64,000 nt of DNA from JAVJRN01 sp040218415 (GCA_040218415.1 JAVJRN010000032.1:91569-155568), one strand, 5' to 3'. Positions 16,254 to 24,805 are shown, counted from the stretch's first letter. Numbers and translations: made by a program. The notes: generated by a model not told the origin, from the letters alone.

Positions 16254-16385
16254 CTTAGTATTTTTTTATCAAAAGTGCGAGATTCAAACCTTTAGTTTTA
16301 TGAGGAAGGTCTAGCATTGAAATGATAATTCTCATGTTCTTGAAATAATAAGGGGCGATCTGCTGCTCTTTACTATTTTTACAAA

Positions 16386-16868
16386 ATGAGCAAACCTGCA
16401 TTTGACGATATATTTATGGAGCTGGCCGTTAATTTGGCCAAAAGATCACATTGTATTAAGCGACATGTTGGTGCTGTCCTTACAAAAGACACACGAATTA
16501 TTTCTATCGGATATAATGGCCCTCCTGCTGGCACACACAATTGTGATGTGGAGTTTGCGGAAATTGGCTGCCCTCGAGACTCCAAAGGCGGCTGCTCGTT
16601 GGCCATCCATGCCGAGCAAAATGCGATACTTTACGCCGTAAAAAATAAAGCTACCGTGGAAGGAAGCACCCTTTATGTCACGTTATCTCCATGCTTGGCT
16701 TGCGCAAGAATCATTTACACTGCTGGAATAGAGCATGTCATTTATCTGAACTCTTATGCCGAGCACAAAGGAATTTCATCCGATGAAGGCGTTGATTTTC
16801 TTGAAAAATTTGGAGTGAAAATTTCAAGATATGTGGGAGACCTAAAAAACTTGACGCATCTTATTTAA
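16386..16868 (+). CDS. dCMP/cytidine deaminase family protein (ComEB-like)
   Basis: 160 residues with the zinc site of the deoxycytidylate deaminase family: HAEQNAI near residue 75 (His ligand and catalytic Glu) and PCLACARIIY near residue 100 (two Cys ligands). IKRHVGAVLTKDTRIISIGYNGPPAGTHNCD near the N-terminus matches dCMP deaminases. It would convert dCMP to dUMP for thymidylate synthesis. Starts at ATG 16386 after an A-rich leader. Confidence 0.9.
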   Translation: MSKPAFDDIFMELAVNLAKRSHCIKRHVGAVLTKDTRIISIGYNGPPAGTHNCDVEFAEIGCPRDSKGGCSLAIHAEQNAILYAVKNKATVEGSTLYVTLSPCLACARIIYTAGIEHVIYLNSYAEHKGISSDEGVDFLEKFGVKISRYVGDLKNLTHLI

Positions 16869-16969
16869 TAACATTCATCATTTTGGCAAATGCCGAGACA
16901 ATCAAAGCATAGTCTTTCAAATAGATTCTAAGCTTACTGTATAGCTGTGATGTTTGCTTTTGGCTCTAT

Positions 16970-18595
16970 TTACTCATAGAGCTTACCATTTGTTATCTTC
17001 TTTATTTTGCGTAGTTCTACTGCCAAGGACTTTGCTTCTTCCGTTATTTGCTTAGGAAAATCATTCATTTCCAGTATTCTGATTGCGTTGGTTTTATTCA
17101 GACTCCCCTTTTTCAATTTGTAGTCAAATATGAGCTGTCCATCTTCAATGGTTTCTTCGAAATGATAGTATTCATATTCCTTTTGCAAATAGTCAATGAG
17201 TTCAAGGTCATGAGTTGAGCAAAAGACAAGGTTTGTTGAGTCATTCAAAAATGAGAGAACTGCTTTTCCTGAGGCAATTCTTTCAATGGTGTTCGTCCCT
17301 TTAAAAATTTCATCTAGCAAAAAGATGTTGAAATCTCCAGATTGACTTTCATCTGAGAGTTTCTTGATCGTTTTCACCTCTGCGTAATAATAACTGGTGT
17401 TGTCCAATAAGTCGTCGGCGATTCGTATCGCCGAAAAGATTTTAAACTTAGACAGTGTCAATCGCTGGGCACATGCCGTGTTTATTGTCTGTGCAAGAAG
17501 GGCATTGATGCCTATTGTCCGAATGTATGTTGTTTTGCCAGACATATTGGAACCAGACACGAGAATCGATTTTTGATCCGCTATTTCCAAGTCGTTCGAC
17601 TCAGGTTTTTCTATAAGTGGATGGTAGAGTTTTTCTGAATTCCAAGTTTTAACGGAGGAGGCGGAATATTCAGGTTTGCAATAAAAAGGCAATGATTCCC
17701 GCCATGTTGAAATCGAAATTGCGCTATCAAGTTGACCTACCGCCTCATATATTGTTTTGATATCAGTTTTATTGGATGCTATCTGCTTCAACAGTCTAAA
17801 GAAGATGATCGGCTCAATAAGGAAGGCTCCTTTGATAAGATCCAGTATAGAATCTACGGCTTGCGCTATTTCGTTTTTAGCATTTGATTCCCATTTAAAA
17901 AATATCGCTGATCTCCTAATTTTTACAAGTGCTTGAATGGATCGGCTAACAGCCTCTTGAGCGTTGAGGAATAGTTCTTTTTCATTGAGAATGAATGCTA
18001 CTTTATGCAGCATCAATAGTTGAGGGATTGTATTCGAGTATCCCATAATATTATTCTTATTCCAAATATGTAGGAGTGTGTTTACCGAGGCAAACAATAA
18101 AGCAACAAGTAAAACATAAGGATAGAAAATTGAAATGAGTAAAGAAACCACCATGGACATAGACAGGATCGGAATGATCCAAAACCACTTAGGTTTTTCA
18201 ATATTTTCGCCAAAGAATAATCTTTGTAAGAAATAAGCCCCTGAATTATTGAGCTTACTCAGTTCAATAATGGCATCTTCTTTTTGCTCCGTCTTGCTGT
18301 TCAGGTGATGAATGTAATGGTCAAACACTTGTGATTCACTCACGTCTCGTGGAATCACCCTCAGTTTTGAATACAAATACTGCTGGCCAATCGAAGAAGC
18401 AGTACGATCTAAGGAGATGAACAACTCCTTAAAATCAAGATCATTTAAAGTCCGAGCATCGATGATTTGGCGTCCCTCTTGATGATCCTCATGCAAGAAG
18501 AAAAGCGAAATGCGGTCGAAATCAAAATAGTCTTCCTTTACCTTTTGTTGTCTTTCAAGTATTTCTCGATTTTTCTTTTTCTTGCTCTTAAACAT
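16970..18595 (-). CDS. MutS-like ATPase with membrane segments
   Basis: 541 residues. N-terminal RISLFFLHEDHQEGRQIIDARTLNDLDFKELFISLDRTASSIGQQYLYSKLR is like the clamp/core region of MutS relatives. Two hydrophobic helices follow (about residues 140-185, IPILSMSMVVSLLISIFYPYVLLVALLFA). The C-terminal MutS ATPase has Walker A SGSNMSGKTTYIRT, Walker B FLLDEIFKGTNT and the loop VFCSTHDLEL. There is no mismatch-recognition domain, so it belongs to the membrane-tethered MutS-like family common in Bacteroidota. Its role is unknown and it is not a canonical repair protein. Confidence 0.82.
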   Translation of the reverse strand: MFKSKKKKNREILERQQKVKEDYFDFDRISLFFLHEDHQEGRQIIDARTLNDLDFKELFISLDRTASSIGQQYLYSKLRVIPRDVSESQVFDHYIHHLNSKTEQKEDAIIELSKLNNSGAYFLQRLFFGENIEKPKWFWIIPILSMSMVVSLLISIFYPYVLLVALLFASVNTLLHIWNKNNIMGYSNTIPQLLMLHKVAFILNEKELFLNAQEAVSRSIQALVKIRRSAIFFKWESNAKNEIAQAVDSILDLIKGAFLIEPIIFFRLLKQIASNKTDIKTIYEAVGQLDSAISISTWRESLPFYCKPEYSASSVKTWNSEKLYHPLIEKPESNDLEIADQKSILVSGSNMSGKTTYIRTIGINALLAQTINTACAQRLTLSKFKIFSAIRIADDLLDNTSYYYAEVKTIKKLSDESQSGDFNIFLLDEIFKGTNTIERIASGKAVLSFLNDSTNLVFCSTHDLELIDYLQKEYEYYHFEETIEDGQLIFDYKLKKGSLNKTNAIRILEMNDFPKQITEEAKSLAVELRKIKKITNGKLYE

Positions 18596-18733
18596 TCGAG
18601 GGAGTTTGTTGAGGATAAAGCCAAGCTGAAACCTGTAGGCTTGCCGTTTGTTAATTTCTTTAAAAGTAGCTTATCCCGCCAGCCTTTGCAAATAGCTCAT
18701 AAGCTTATGAAAGATCGTTTGGTAGTGATAATT

Positions 18734-19768
18734 TTATAGTATGGAATAATTTGTCCCAGGGCCAGTTCCATGTCGTTCGATTAAATTCGATCTGAGTAGA
18801 TCACTAAGAATACGTTTAACGGTAGGGCTTGGTATTTCTAGTTTTTTTGCAATATCTCCTGATTTACATCCTGCATGGTCTGAGATAAATGCCATTATCG
18901 ATTTCTCTCTTGGAGACAATTTAGAAGCTGTTCCAGTTTGTTCCAGCTTAGCTAATAACTGTCCTTGAATATTCATTAATGCATTGAAAAAGAAATTAAT
19001 CCAAGTGGTTACATTCTCGTTTGGTCTTTGTGCCTGACAGCTTCTTAACTCTCGGTAATATTCGGATTTTCGACTTTCAATTTCATGTTCAAAGCTGACA
19101 TATTGAATCCATTTATACCCGCCTTTTAGTAGAAGTAGACTCGCTATTAATCTGCTCAGTCTTCCGTTACCATCTTGAAAAGGGTGTATTGAAACAAATT
19201 CGTAAGAGAAAAGTGCGCTTTTGACTAGTTGGTGTGTCTGATCATCTTTGTTATACCATTCCACTAAAGACCTCATTGCATCATTTGTTTCAAATCCTGG
19301 AGGAGTTGTCTTAAAAATCAGTTGTTTAGAGCCATCAGGTAAAGTTGCTTCTACATTATTACTGTGCTGTTTGTAATCACCTTTATGCCATTGATCTTTT
19401 TCGCTGTATTTCAATAATATATTGTGAAGGTTCTTTATTTCATTTTCAGTTACTCTGATGTCGTTATATGATTCCGAAATAATTTCAAGTGTCTCAAAAT
19501 ATCCAGCCACTTCCTGCTCATCTCTTTCGGTTAATTTTTCTATTGAAAGATTACGTAGCAAAACGTCAACTTCCTCATCACTCATCTTTGATCCTTCTAT
19601 ACGAGTAGAAGCACCGACACTTCTAACCGTAGCAATAGACTTAAGTTGTTTGAGACTTTGTCCTTCCTTTTTTTCTATTGAATTCCAAGAAGCATCAAAC
19701 CTATCAAGGTTACTTATGTTATTGACTAAATTCCAGTCAAAATTTAATTCAAAATTGTGTACTTTCAT
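18734..19768 (-). CDS. Fic-family AMP transferase with C-terminal winged helix
   Basis: 344 residues. The catalytic motif HPFQDGNGRLSR is complete at residues 195-206. The inhibitory helix motif S-x-x-x-E-G is visible at 54-59 (STRIEG), so this is a class II, self-inhibited Fic enzyme. FKTTPPGFETNDAM forms the flap region. The C-terminus (about 285-344, KLSPREKSIMAFISDHAGCKSGDIAKKLEIPSPTVKRILSDLLRSNLIERHGTG) is a winged helix, common in transcription-coupled Fic proteins. Upstream iterons (19779-19860) may be its own binding sites. It marks the left border of the accessory island. Confidence 0.92.
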   Translation of the reverse strand: MKVHNFELNFDWNLVNNISNLDRFDASWNSIEKKEGQSLKQLKSIATVRSVGASTRIEGSKMSDEEVDVLLRNLSIEKLTERDEQEVAGYFETLEIISESYNDIRVTENEIKNLHNILLKYSEKDQWHKGDYKQHSNNVEATLPDGSKQLIFKTTPPGFETNDAMRSLVEWYNKDDQTHQLVKSALFSYEFVSIHPFQDGNGRLSRLIASLLLLKGGYKWIQYVSFEHEIESRKSEYYRELRSCQAQRPNENVTTWINFFFNALMNIQGQLLAKLEQTGTASKLSPREKSIMAFISDHAGCKSGDIAKKLEIPSPTVKRILSDLLRSNLIERHGTGPGTNYSIL

Positions 19769-20075
19769 TTACAAATGATACGATATGATTCGTAAATATA
19801 CGATATGAGTACGATAAGAATGATACGATATGAGCCAAAAATATACGTAAATGATACGAAGTTTATTTTATGTAATGTTCAGGTATTATCGCTCCGCTAG
19901 AGCGTGTTTGCAACGCGTTTCTCATTCCAAAATAATCACATCTACTCATCCATTTGATCCAGCATAATCTCTCGCAGAACTGGCACGCGTTGCGCCGAAA
20001 TGGCTAAACGCGCGCCAGCTAGGGTTGTTGAGTCATTCCGACTCAGGTCGGTCTACTCGACTGTGCTTTCTTTTT
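19769..20075. repeat. Fic upstream iterons and dispersed repeat copy 1
   Basis: No gene. The part next to the Fic start holds TACGATATGA-like units at 19779, 19799, 19810 (TACGATAAGA) and 19824, then TACGTAAATGA and TACGAA fragments to 19860. The next part, 19892-20020, is one copy of a dispersed repeat (see the feature at 20903). A hairpin CCGAC-TCAG-GTCGG with outer GAGT/ACTC lies at 20030-20058, followed by T-rich sequence. Confidence 0.65.
19892..20020. repeat. Dispersed repeat R, copy 1 (uninterrupted)
   Basis: 129 bp, nearly identical to the two halves of the copy at 20903-21157. On the minus strand its 5' arm is GCTGGCGCGCGTTT, a 12-nt insert, then GCAACGCGT. The 3' arm is ACGCGTTGC directly joined to AAACACGCTCTAGC. 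The two arms can pair (9 perfect bp plus about 11 of 14), leaving the 12-nt insert unpaired on one side only. It sits directly 3' of the HigBA-like pair. Confidence 0.75.
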
Positions 20076-20381
20076 TTATACGTCTAAGTTAAGGGTTAAA
20101 TGGCCTCCCAAGCCTTCTCGTATAATTCTCATCAAGGTCGATAATCTTATATCACTGGCATTGTTCTCAATTCTTGAAATATAGTTTTTGGTAGTTCCAG
20201 CTTTTAAGGCGAGTTCCGCTTGAGTCAAGTTCTTTCGTTTTCTTGCCTCTTGAATCAAAACCCCGATTTTAAACGCTTCAAATCCTTCCTCATATTTTTC
20301 ACGAGTAGGAGTGCCTGGTTTGCCATATTTTTCGTTGATATGGTCATCCCAATTAACAAGTTTACTTTTTGTGCTCGTCAT
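20076..20381 (-). CDS. HigA-like XRE antitoxin
   Basis: 101 residues. The helix-turn-helix lies in the second half: GVLIQEARKRKNLTQAELALKAGTTKNYISRIENNASDIRLSTLMRIIREGLGGHL. The N-terminal arm (TKSKLVNWDDHINEKYGKPGTPTREKYEEGFEAF) is typical of antitoxins that pair with HigB toxins in Bacteroidota. It overlaps the toxin gene by 20 bp, as toxin-first HigBA pairs often do. It should neutralise the toxin and repress the operon. Confidence 0.85.
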   Translation of the reverse strand: MTSTKSKLVNWDDHINEKYGKPGTPTREKYEEGFEAFKIGVLIQEARKRKNLTQAELALKAGTTKNYISRIENNASDIRLSTLMRIIREGLGGHLTLNLDV

Positions 20382-20697
20382 AATATTGTTGTTTTAACCT
20401 TTCAGCCTTTTCAATTTCTTTTTTTGGTGTTTTTTGTGACTTCTTCTTCAATCCATTAAGTAGAATTACCAAGTTCCCTTCATCAAAAAAGCAGAATAAT
20501 CTGAAGATATTGCTCCCTACTTTAATTCTGATTTCGAACAACCCGTCAGTTTCCTCAATATGTTTGAAGAATCGCTCAGGTATCATCTGTAAGGTTCTAA
20601 CTAAATCAATTACCCAATCTATTTTGTCCTGAACCTTCTTTGTTTGTGAATTATAAAAGTCCCAAAAATCTGATCCATAAACTGAGATTGTCCTCAG
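20362..20697 (-). CDS. HigB/RelE-like toxin, apparent CTG start
   Basis: The ATG-started frame (20586) would give only 74 residues and miss the first helices of the fold. The frame continues upstream without a stop: RTISVYGSDFWDFYNSQTKK, then VQDKIDWVIDLVRTLQ, then MIPERFFKHIEETDGLFEIRI, giving 111 residues, the normal family length. The expected first codon, where relatives I recall begin M-(x)-R-T, reads CTG at 20695-20697, with a stop two codons further up. So either CTG is used or the start was lost. Core RelE/ParE-like blocks GLFEIRIKVGSNIFRLFCFFDEGNLVILLNGLKKKSQKTP are intact. Confidence 0.78.
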   Translation of the reverse strand: MRTISVYGSDFWDFYNSQTKKVQDKIDWVIDLVRTLQMIPERFFKHIEETDGLFEIRIKVGSNIFRLFCFFDEGNLVILLNGLKKKSQKTPKKEIEKAERLKQQYYDEHKK

Positions 20698-21163
20698 ATA
20701 TTTTTAGTTCATTAAGTAAAGTTACCTAATTGGACAACTTAAGGCAACTGATGATTAACAAATAGTATGTGATTTTTCACTTGGATCATTTCAGTTCGAT
20801 GTTCATTCCCAGGTTGTTGGCCAGCTAATGAATTTTTTGATGTTCTATGGATTCCATTGGATACAAGTTGACATAGTTTGGTCTTGAAGTTTGATTGTCT
20901 CTCTCCGCTAGAGCGCGTTTGCAACGCGTTTCTCATTCCAAAATAATCACATCTACTCATCCATTTGACCCAGCATAATCTCTCGCAGAGCTATAAAAAT
21001 TATTGCGCTGCTTCATCTACTCTTTCTGCTTCTAAAGGGTTACCATGGACAGAGTTCAATTTCTAAGACATGCATCATAGATAGTTTGACGATTGCATGC
21101 ATTACAAAGGACAGAACAGGCACGCGTTGCGCCGAAATGGCTAAACGCGCGCCAGCTGGGTTT
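20698..21163. other. Spacer between nuclease-ATPase gene and toxin gene
   Basis: 466 bp. The first 200 bp (20698-20902) should contain the toxin-antitoxin promoter, but I see no clear box or palindrome. The rest is copy 2 of dispersed repeat R plus its insert. A 73-residue frame (20739-20960) across the repeat is judged non-coding. Confidence 0.5.
20903..21157. repeat. Dispersed repeat R, copy 2 (interrupted by about 127 bp)
   Basis: Left half 20903-20990 and right half 21119-21157 together match copy 1 (19892-20020). They are separated by unrelated sequence whose two junctions both read CAGARC (CGCAGAGC and GACAGAAC). This looks like an insertion with a short target duplication, or a deletion between short repeats in copy 1. 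It lies directly 3' of the GHKL/nuclease gene, mirroring copy 1 behind HigBA. Confidence 0.75.
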
Positions 21164-23215
21164 TTAATCTATGTTTAGCTTATCAAACAGAATTCTATTC
21201 CTTTTTCTTGCATCGTCAAGAACCTTTTCAAACGGTAGTACTTCAAAGTATGCAGAATAATATTTGCTTTTTACCTTGAACCACCCTTTTCCATCAGGGG
21301 TCGGGTCAAATTCTCTTCTTTCTAAAATACTTTGTAGAGTAGGAGTTACGTCACAAATGATATAGACATAAAATGGAGTCTTTCTATTCACTTCTACAGT
21401 TCGTCCGTTTCTTCCTTTGACCTTTCCATTAAGTAGGTTTTCAATATATTTTTCAGTTTGTTCTATAGGGTTCTTGGTGTCATCATAGTCTTTGTAATCA
21501 TCTCGTTCTGGTTTTTTAAACTCAACGATAGTAAATGAATTATGAGGAGAAGATTTTGATTCAGAAAATGCGAACGCATCATTGTAAATTAATAGATCTG
21601 AACGGTCTGCACCTTCATAGCTAACTTCTTTAACGCTTTTGAAAGTTTTATCAGACGCTAGGAACGAATGATAAGTTAAGCGTTCATCAATTAACCAAAG
21701 GTTTTGCTTGTCATGAGGAACTTCATCAGAATTAGTTCTTATAGGAAAAAAGACACTGTGAATCAAATCTTCATTTTCAAATTTTCCATCTTCATCAGTC
21801 TCAATGAGCCTTTCTAAAAGTTCGATTATTGTTTTTCTATGAACTACATACCTAGCAAGGTCAGACTTTCCTATTTCATTGTATTCATTTAAAAATGATT
21901 CATATTTTTTTCGATAATCTTCATGAGTAGTAACATCCTTATTATCTGAAAGCAATTTGATTTTGTCTTGTTTTACTTCTATTCGCCATTTAGATTCAAT
22001 TTTATATAACTCTATATCAAGATTTTCTTTAGACAAATTTGGTGGTAGTTTTTTTACTTCATCTGCTTTATAGTGAAGAGTGCTGCGGTATTGCGGAAAT
22101 TCTTCATTAATTGTTGGGCGATAAGATTCAACTTTCTGCTCTCTCATTAAGCTCAAATAATCTGAGAGTATAGCTTCAATGCAGCTAATTGCTGCTCTTC
22201 GTACTTTAGCCAGATTAATGTCAATTGAATAGTCTTCTTCTTCATCTTCGCTATCTCCATCTGGGAAATTGAAGCCAATTCGTTCTGTATCTACATTCTC
22301 ATCTAGTAGCTCACTTACTACATGTGCTTGATAAAAGAACTTGTAATCACCTTCTTCTATTGGTTTCTTGCCTAAGTCGACAATTTTGGAGTAAAGACCT
22401 TCTGTAATGACACTTCGATTGTGAGCACAGAAGTGAATTTTATGACTTTGAAATTCAAATGACTTAGTTAAATATAATTCAAAAGTAGTATCTCCAATTT
22501 CAAATTCGTTTGATTTTACACCTGCTTGGAAATCTCTCTTAAACAGGTTGTCCAAGTTGATTTCCGTATTGTTTTGATTTCTTAAAATAATAGTAGGAAC
22601 AGAGTTTCTGATGAAGAATAACTGAAAGTGAGCAACAATTTCACGAGCAACTGAGCTGATTTCCTTTGGTAGGTTTTTTTGATATTCTTCTCTTAGGGAA
22701 TTTAATATGATTCTAGTTCCTGGTTTATGACCATTTACGTTGGGTGTTTTAAAGTCATGAAAACCAATTTTTGTTGACTTAAAGTCAAACTGAATTGATT
22801 TCATTTCTGATTTCTGAGAAAAGTAACTTTCAACGTTTAATTCCTTGAAAGCTTTTAAACAAACAAACCTTCCAACTCCCTTACCGCCTATTTCAATTTT
22901 ATGGTCTGTATCGGCTTCAATGAAAGCTTTTAAGTTCTCATCATTTAAACCTATACCGTTATCCGTCACACGGAATGAGTGTATTGGATAAATGTCAACA
23001 TCTTTTAGCTCTGCCAAAGCTTCTTGAGAGCCGTTTCTGATACACTCAATGATAATTTGTCCTTCACTATTATTTAAAAGTTTTGCCTTTATAGCATCTT
23101 CAATTGAATGGATTGAGTTGCTAACTACTTCAAATAATGGCATCAGTGGTTTCGTCCTAGGGAGTCTTGTATTCCTGACCTTATTTGCAATATTTGAAGT
23201 CGGTGTATATTTCAT
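21164..23215 (-). CDS. GHKL-type ATPase fused to PD-(D/E)XK nuclease-like domain
   Basis: 683 residues. The N-terminal Hsp90/MutL/histidine-kinase-type ATPase fold has the N box EVVSNSIHSIEDA (29-41), the G1 box TDNGIGLND (84-92) and the lid motif GGKGVGRF (110-117). The middle is helical. The C-terminal part has a nuclease-like core: Asp 540 (SDLLIYND), 24 residues, then VEFKKP (Glu 565, Lys 567), followed by FYVYIICDVTP. The combination suggests nucleotide-controlled DNA or RNA cleavage, as in phage-defence proteins. It does not match a named system I know. Monocistronic, 3' flanked by repeat R, next to HigBA and Fic. Confidence 0.75.
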   Translation of the reverse strand: MKYTPTSNIANKVRNTRLPRTKPLMPLFEVVSNSIHSIEDAIKAKLLNNSEGQIIIECIRNGSQEALAELKDVDIYPIHSFRVTDNGIGLNDENLKAFIEADTDHKIEIGGKGVGRFVCLKAFKELNVESYFSQKSEMKSIQFDFKSTKIGFHDFKTPNVNGHKPGTRIILNSLREEYQKNLPKEISSVAREIVAHFQLFFIRNSVPTIILRNQNNTEINLDNLFKRDFQAGVKSNEFEIGDTTFELYLTKSFEFQSHKIHFCAHNRSVITEGLYSKIVDLGKKPIEEGDYKFFYQAHVVSELLDENVDTERIGFNFPDGDSEDEEEDYSIDINLAKVRRAAISCIEAILSDYLSLMREQKVESYRPTINEEFPQYRSTLHYKADEVKKLPPNLSKENLDIELYKIESKWRIEVKQDKIKLLSDNKDVTTHEDYRKKYESFLNEYNEIGKSDLARYVVHRKTIIELLERLIETDEDGKFENEDLIHSVFFPIRTNSDEVPHDKQNLWLIDERLTYHSFLASDKTFKSVKEVSYEGADRSDLLIYNDAFAFSESKSSPHNSFTIVEFKKPERDDYKDYDDTKNPIEQTEKYIENLLNGKVKGRNGRTVEVNRKTPFYVYIICDVTPTLQSILERREFDPTPDGKGWFKVKSKYYSAYFEVLPFEKVLDDARKRNRILFDKLNID

Positions 23216-23390
23216 TTCATAGTTCTTTTATATGGCACACAAAGATCAAATATAATGAGTGGGGATCAGAAAGCACTAACCTCTCCACTCACACATAGCC
23301 ACGCTTTTTTTCAAATATATTTGTTTTGGCAGACTTTCCGATCCCCACAAAAGTTTCGTCAATAATAAAACCCCATTCATTCATAGCATA

Positions 23391-24473
23391 TTAGCGATAT
23401 TTCATTATTTCGTTCAAAGTAGCCATATCTTTCTTGAGCTTATCCACCGCTTGCTCAGGGCTAAACTCTTGATACCTAAATCCTTTCATATTCCTTTGGC
23501 AGTTGGAGCAATATGTAGTTGCAACATCGTTCTCTTTTGAGCATTCACAAACCCAAATTTCTTTCTCCTTGGAAGAAAGCATTTTCTTTTTTGTTGAAAT
23601 GGTTCCTCGGTCTGGAAATTTACTTGGCAATAAAGCTATGATCTTGTTCTGCAATTCAACATCCTTGTTTTCGTAAAGTTCCTTGTCGGAATCCAGTAAG
23701 GAGAGTGCGATTTTCTGAGTTTCAAAATCGGTTGATTCAAGTAGCTGAATTAGAGATTCATATTCCAGAAAGTTTAATTTTTTTATTAGATCAACCAGCT
23801 TCTTCTTAAGTTTTTGAGAAGTTTCTAATTCTGCTAAAAGAGAGTAGATTTTCCCTTTTGCCTCAACAGGTTCGATGCTTGAAAAGTATTCAGCTACTTC
23901 CCTTTCAAATGACTCTGTTACGAAGTTTTTCAGATCCTTTTCATACTTTCCTAGTATCAAATCCGCCATTTCAAGAATCTGATACTTTTTAGCAAATTCC
24001 CAAAATTCCTCGTTGAACTCAAGCCTCCCTTCCTTTCCTTCAGCCAAGTAGTAAAGCTTTTTTTCCACAACCTTGAATTGATCTTTAGTGATCAAAACAG
24101 TGGTTGATGAGTTCGTTTGTAAGTCCAGTTCTTTAAATTTTGCCTTCGCTGCTGTTCCAATTACCGTAACCATCAGCATTGATTTTCCTTGTGCTGATAT
24201 TTCATCGTTATCTATTTTTAAACCAACGACACAGTTTGCTCCAAGAGTCGATGCTTTTATTTTCAATTGGTTGATTGCCTCACTGTTCAAGGACTCCAAT
24301 GTTTTTTGATATGACCTTGATTTTCCTCCGAAAAAGTCTGAGAATCCAGACAGAAAGTCTTTGAAGAAGTTCATGCCAACCGCTAGATGTGCGGTTACTG
24401 GTTCAAGATACTGTTCGATCTCTGCGTTATCGAAACCTGAAGTTGTGGTGACTTTTATGTTCTTATGATTCAT
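23391..24473 (-). CDS. YbjQ-like (UPF0145) domain plus C-terminal zinc ribbon
   Basis: 360 residues. Residues about 5-110 match the YbjQ/UPF0145 pentamer family: TTTSGFDNAEIEQYLEPVTAHLAVGMNFFKDF, then KTLESLNSEAINQLKIKASTLGANCVVGLKIDND. A long helical middle follows, then a RanBP2-like zinc ribbon near residues 310-335 (CECSKENDVATTYCSNCQRNMKGF; four Cys). The zinc ribbon suggests nucleic-acid or ubiquitin-like binding; the biochemical role is unknown. It starts 45 bp downstream of dispersed repeat T, copy A. Confidence 0.7.
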   Translation of the reverse strand: MNHKNIKVTTTSGFDNAEIEQYLEPVTAHLAVGMNFFKDFLSGFSDFFGGKSRSYQKTLESLNSEAINQLKIKASTLGANCVVGLKIDNDEISAQGKSMLMVTVIGTAAKAKFKELDLQTNSSTTVLITKDQFKVVEKKLYYLAEGKEGRLEFNEEFWEFAKKYQILEMADLILGKYEKDLKNFVTESFEREVAEYFSSIEPVEAKGKIYSLLAELETSQKLKKKLVDLIKKLNFLEYESLIQLLESTDFETQKIALSLLDSDKELYENKDVELQNKIIALLPSKFPDRGTISTKKKMLSSKEKEIWVCECSKENDVATTYCSNCQRNMKGFRYQEFSPEQAVDKLKKDMATLNEIMKYR

Positions 24474-24805
24474 GTCTCTAGGAGTAGGAGTTTATCGCTA
24501 ACAACACCACTGGTTGTTATCCGCCTTATATTTAAATTAAATCTAATGGATTTTGAATGCAGAACAAACCATTGACAGCTATATGTGTATAAATCTCCTT
24601 GGTGCGACTAGCGCGGGAACCTTACAAGGTTTGTATAGATTGACCCATCCTAAAAAAGGTTACAGGTTTAACTTTTATTTACTGATCATCCTGCGTGAAA
24701 TGGACACTTCACATTCGATCTTATCAAATGAAGCAGTCATTAGCGCTGCTGAGGATCAACTACTCCTAATTCAATCAGTATTTCATGCTTAATTGATTAT
24801 CCTTT
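24474..24805. other. Intergenic repeat T copy A region, no reliable gene
   Basis: 332 bp. It includes repeat T copy A (24519-24616) and a small hairpin AACAAC/GTTGTT at 24501-24518. A plus-strand frame at 24553-24792 runs through the repeat and lacks a recognisable family, so it is not called. Confidence 0.5.
24519..24616. repeat. Dispersed repeat T, copy A
   Basis: About 98 bp, similar to 33578-33675 (copy B). The copies share ATCCGC at the left, a TTAAATCTAA core, GATTTTGAATGC, AACAAACCATT, AGCTAT and a right-hand GGTG--AC-AGCGC. Both lie 5' of a minus-strand gene and 3' of the next gene, like boundaries of a gene block. Confidence 0.65.

Noticed and set aside
20362..20586. Toxin gene starting at internal ATG as a 74-residue protein
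   Set aside because: The missing N-terminal helices are encoded directly upstream in frame, and the family's usual length is about 110 residues.
20739..20960. 73-residue minus-strand protein
   Set aside because: It overlaps dispersed repeat R copy 2 and reads as low-character sequence.
19892..21157. True integron attC sites
   Set aside because: The asymmetric palindrome is suggestive, but no GTTRRRY core or integron integrase could be found in the window, so only a cassette-like boundary is claimed.
24553..24792. 79-residue plus-strand protein
   Set aside because: Its first half runs through dispersed repeat T, it has no recognisable family, and all neighbours are on the other strand.
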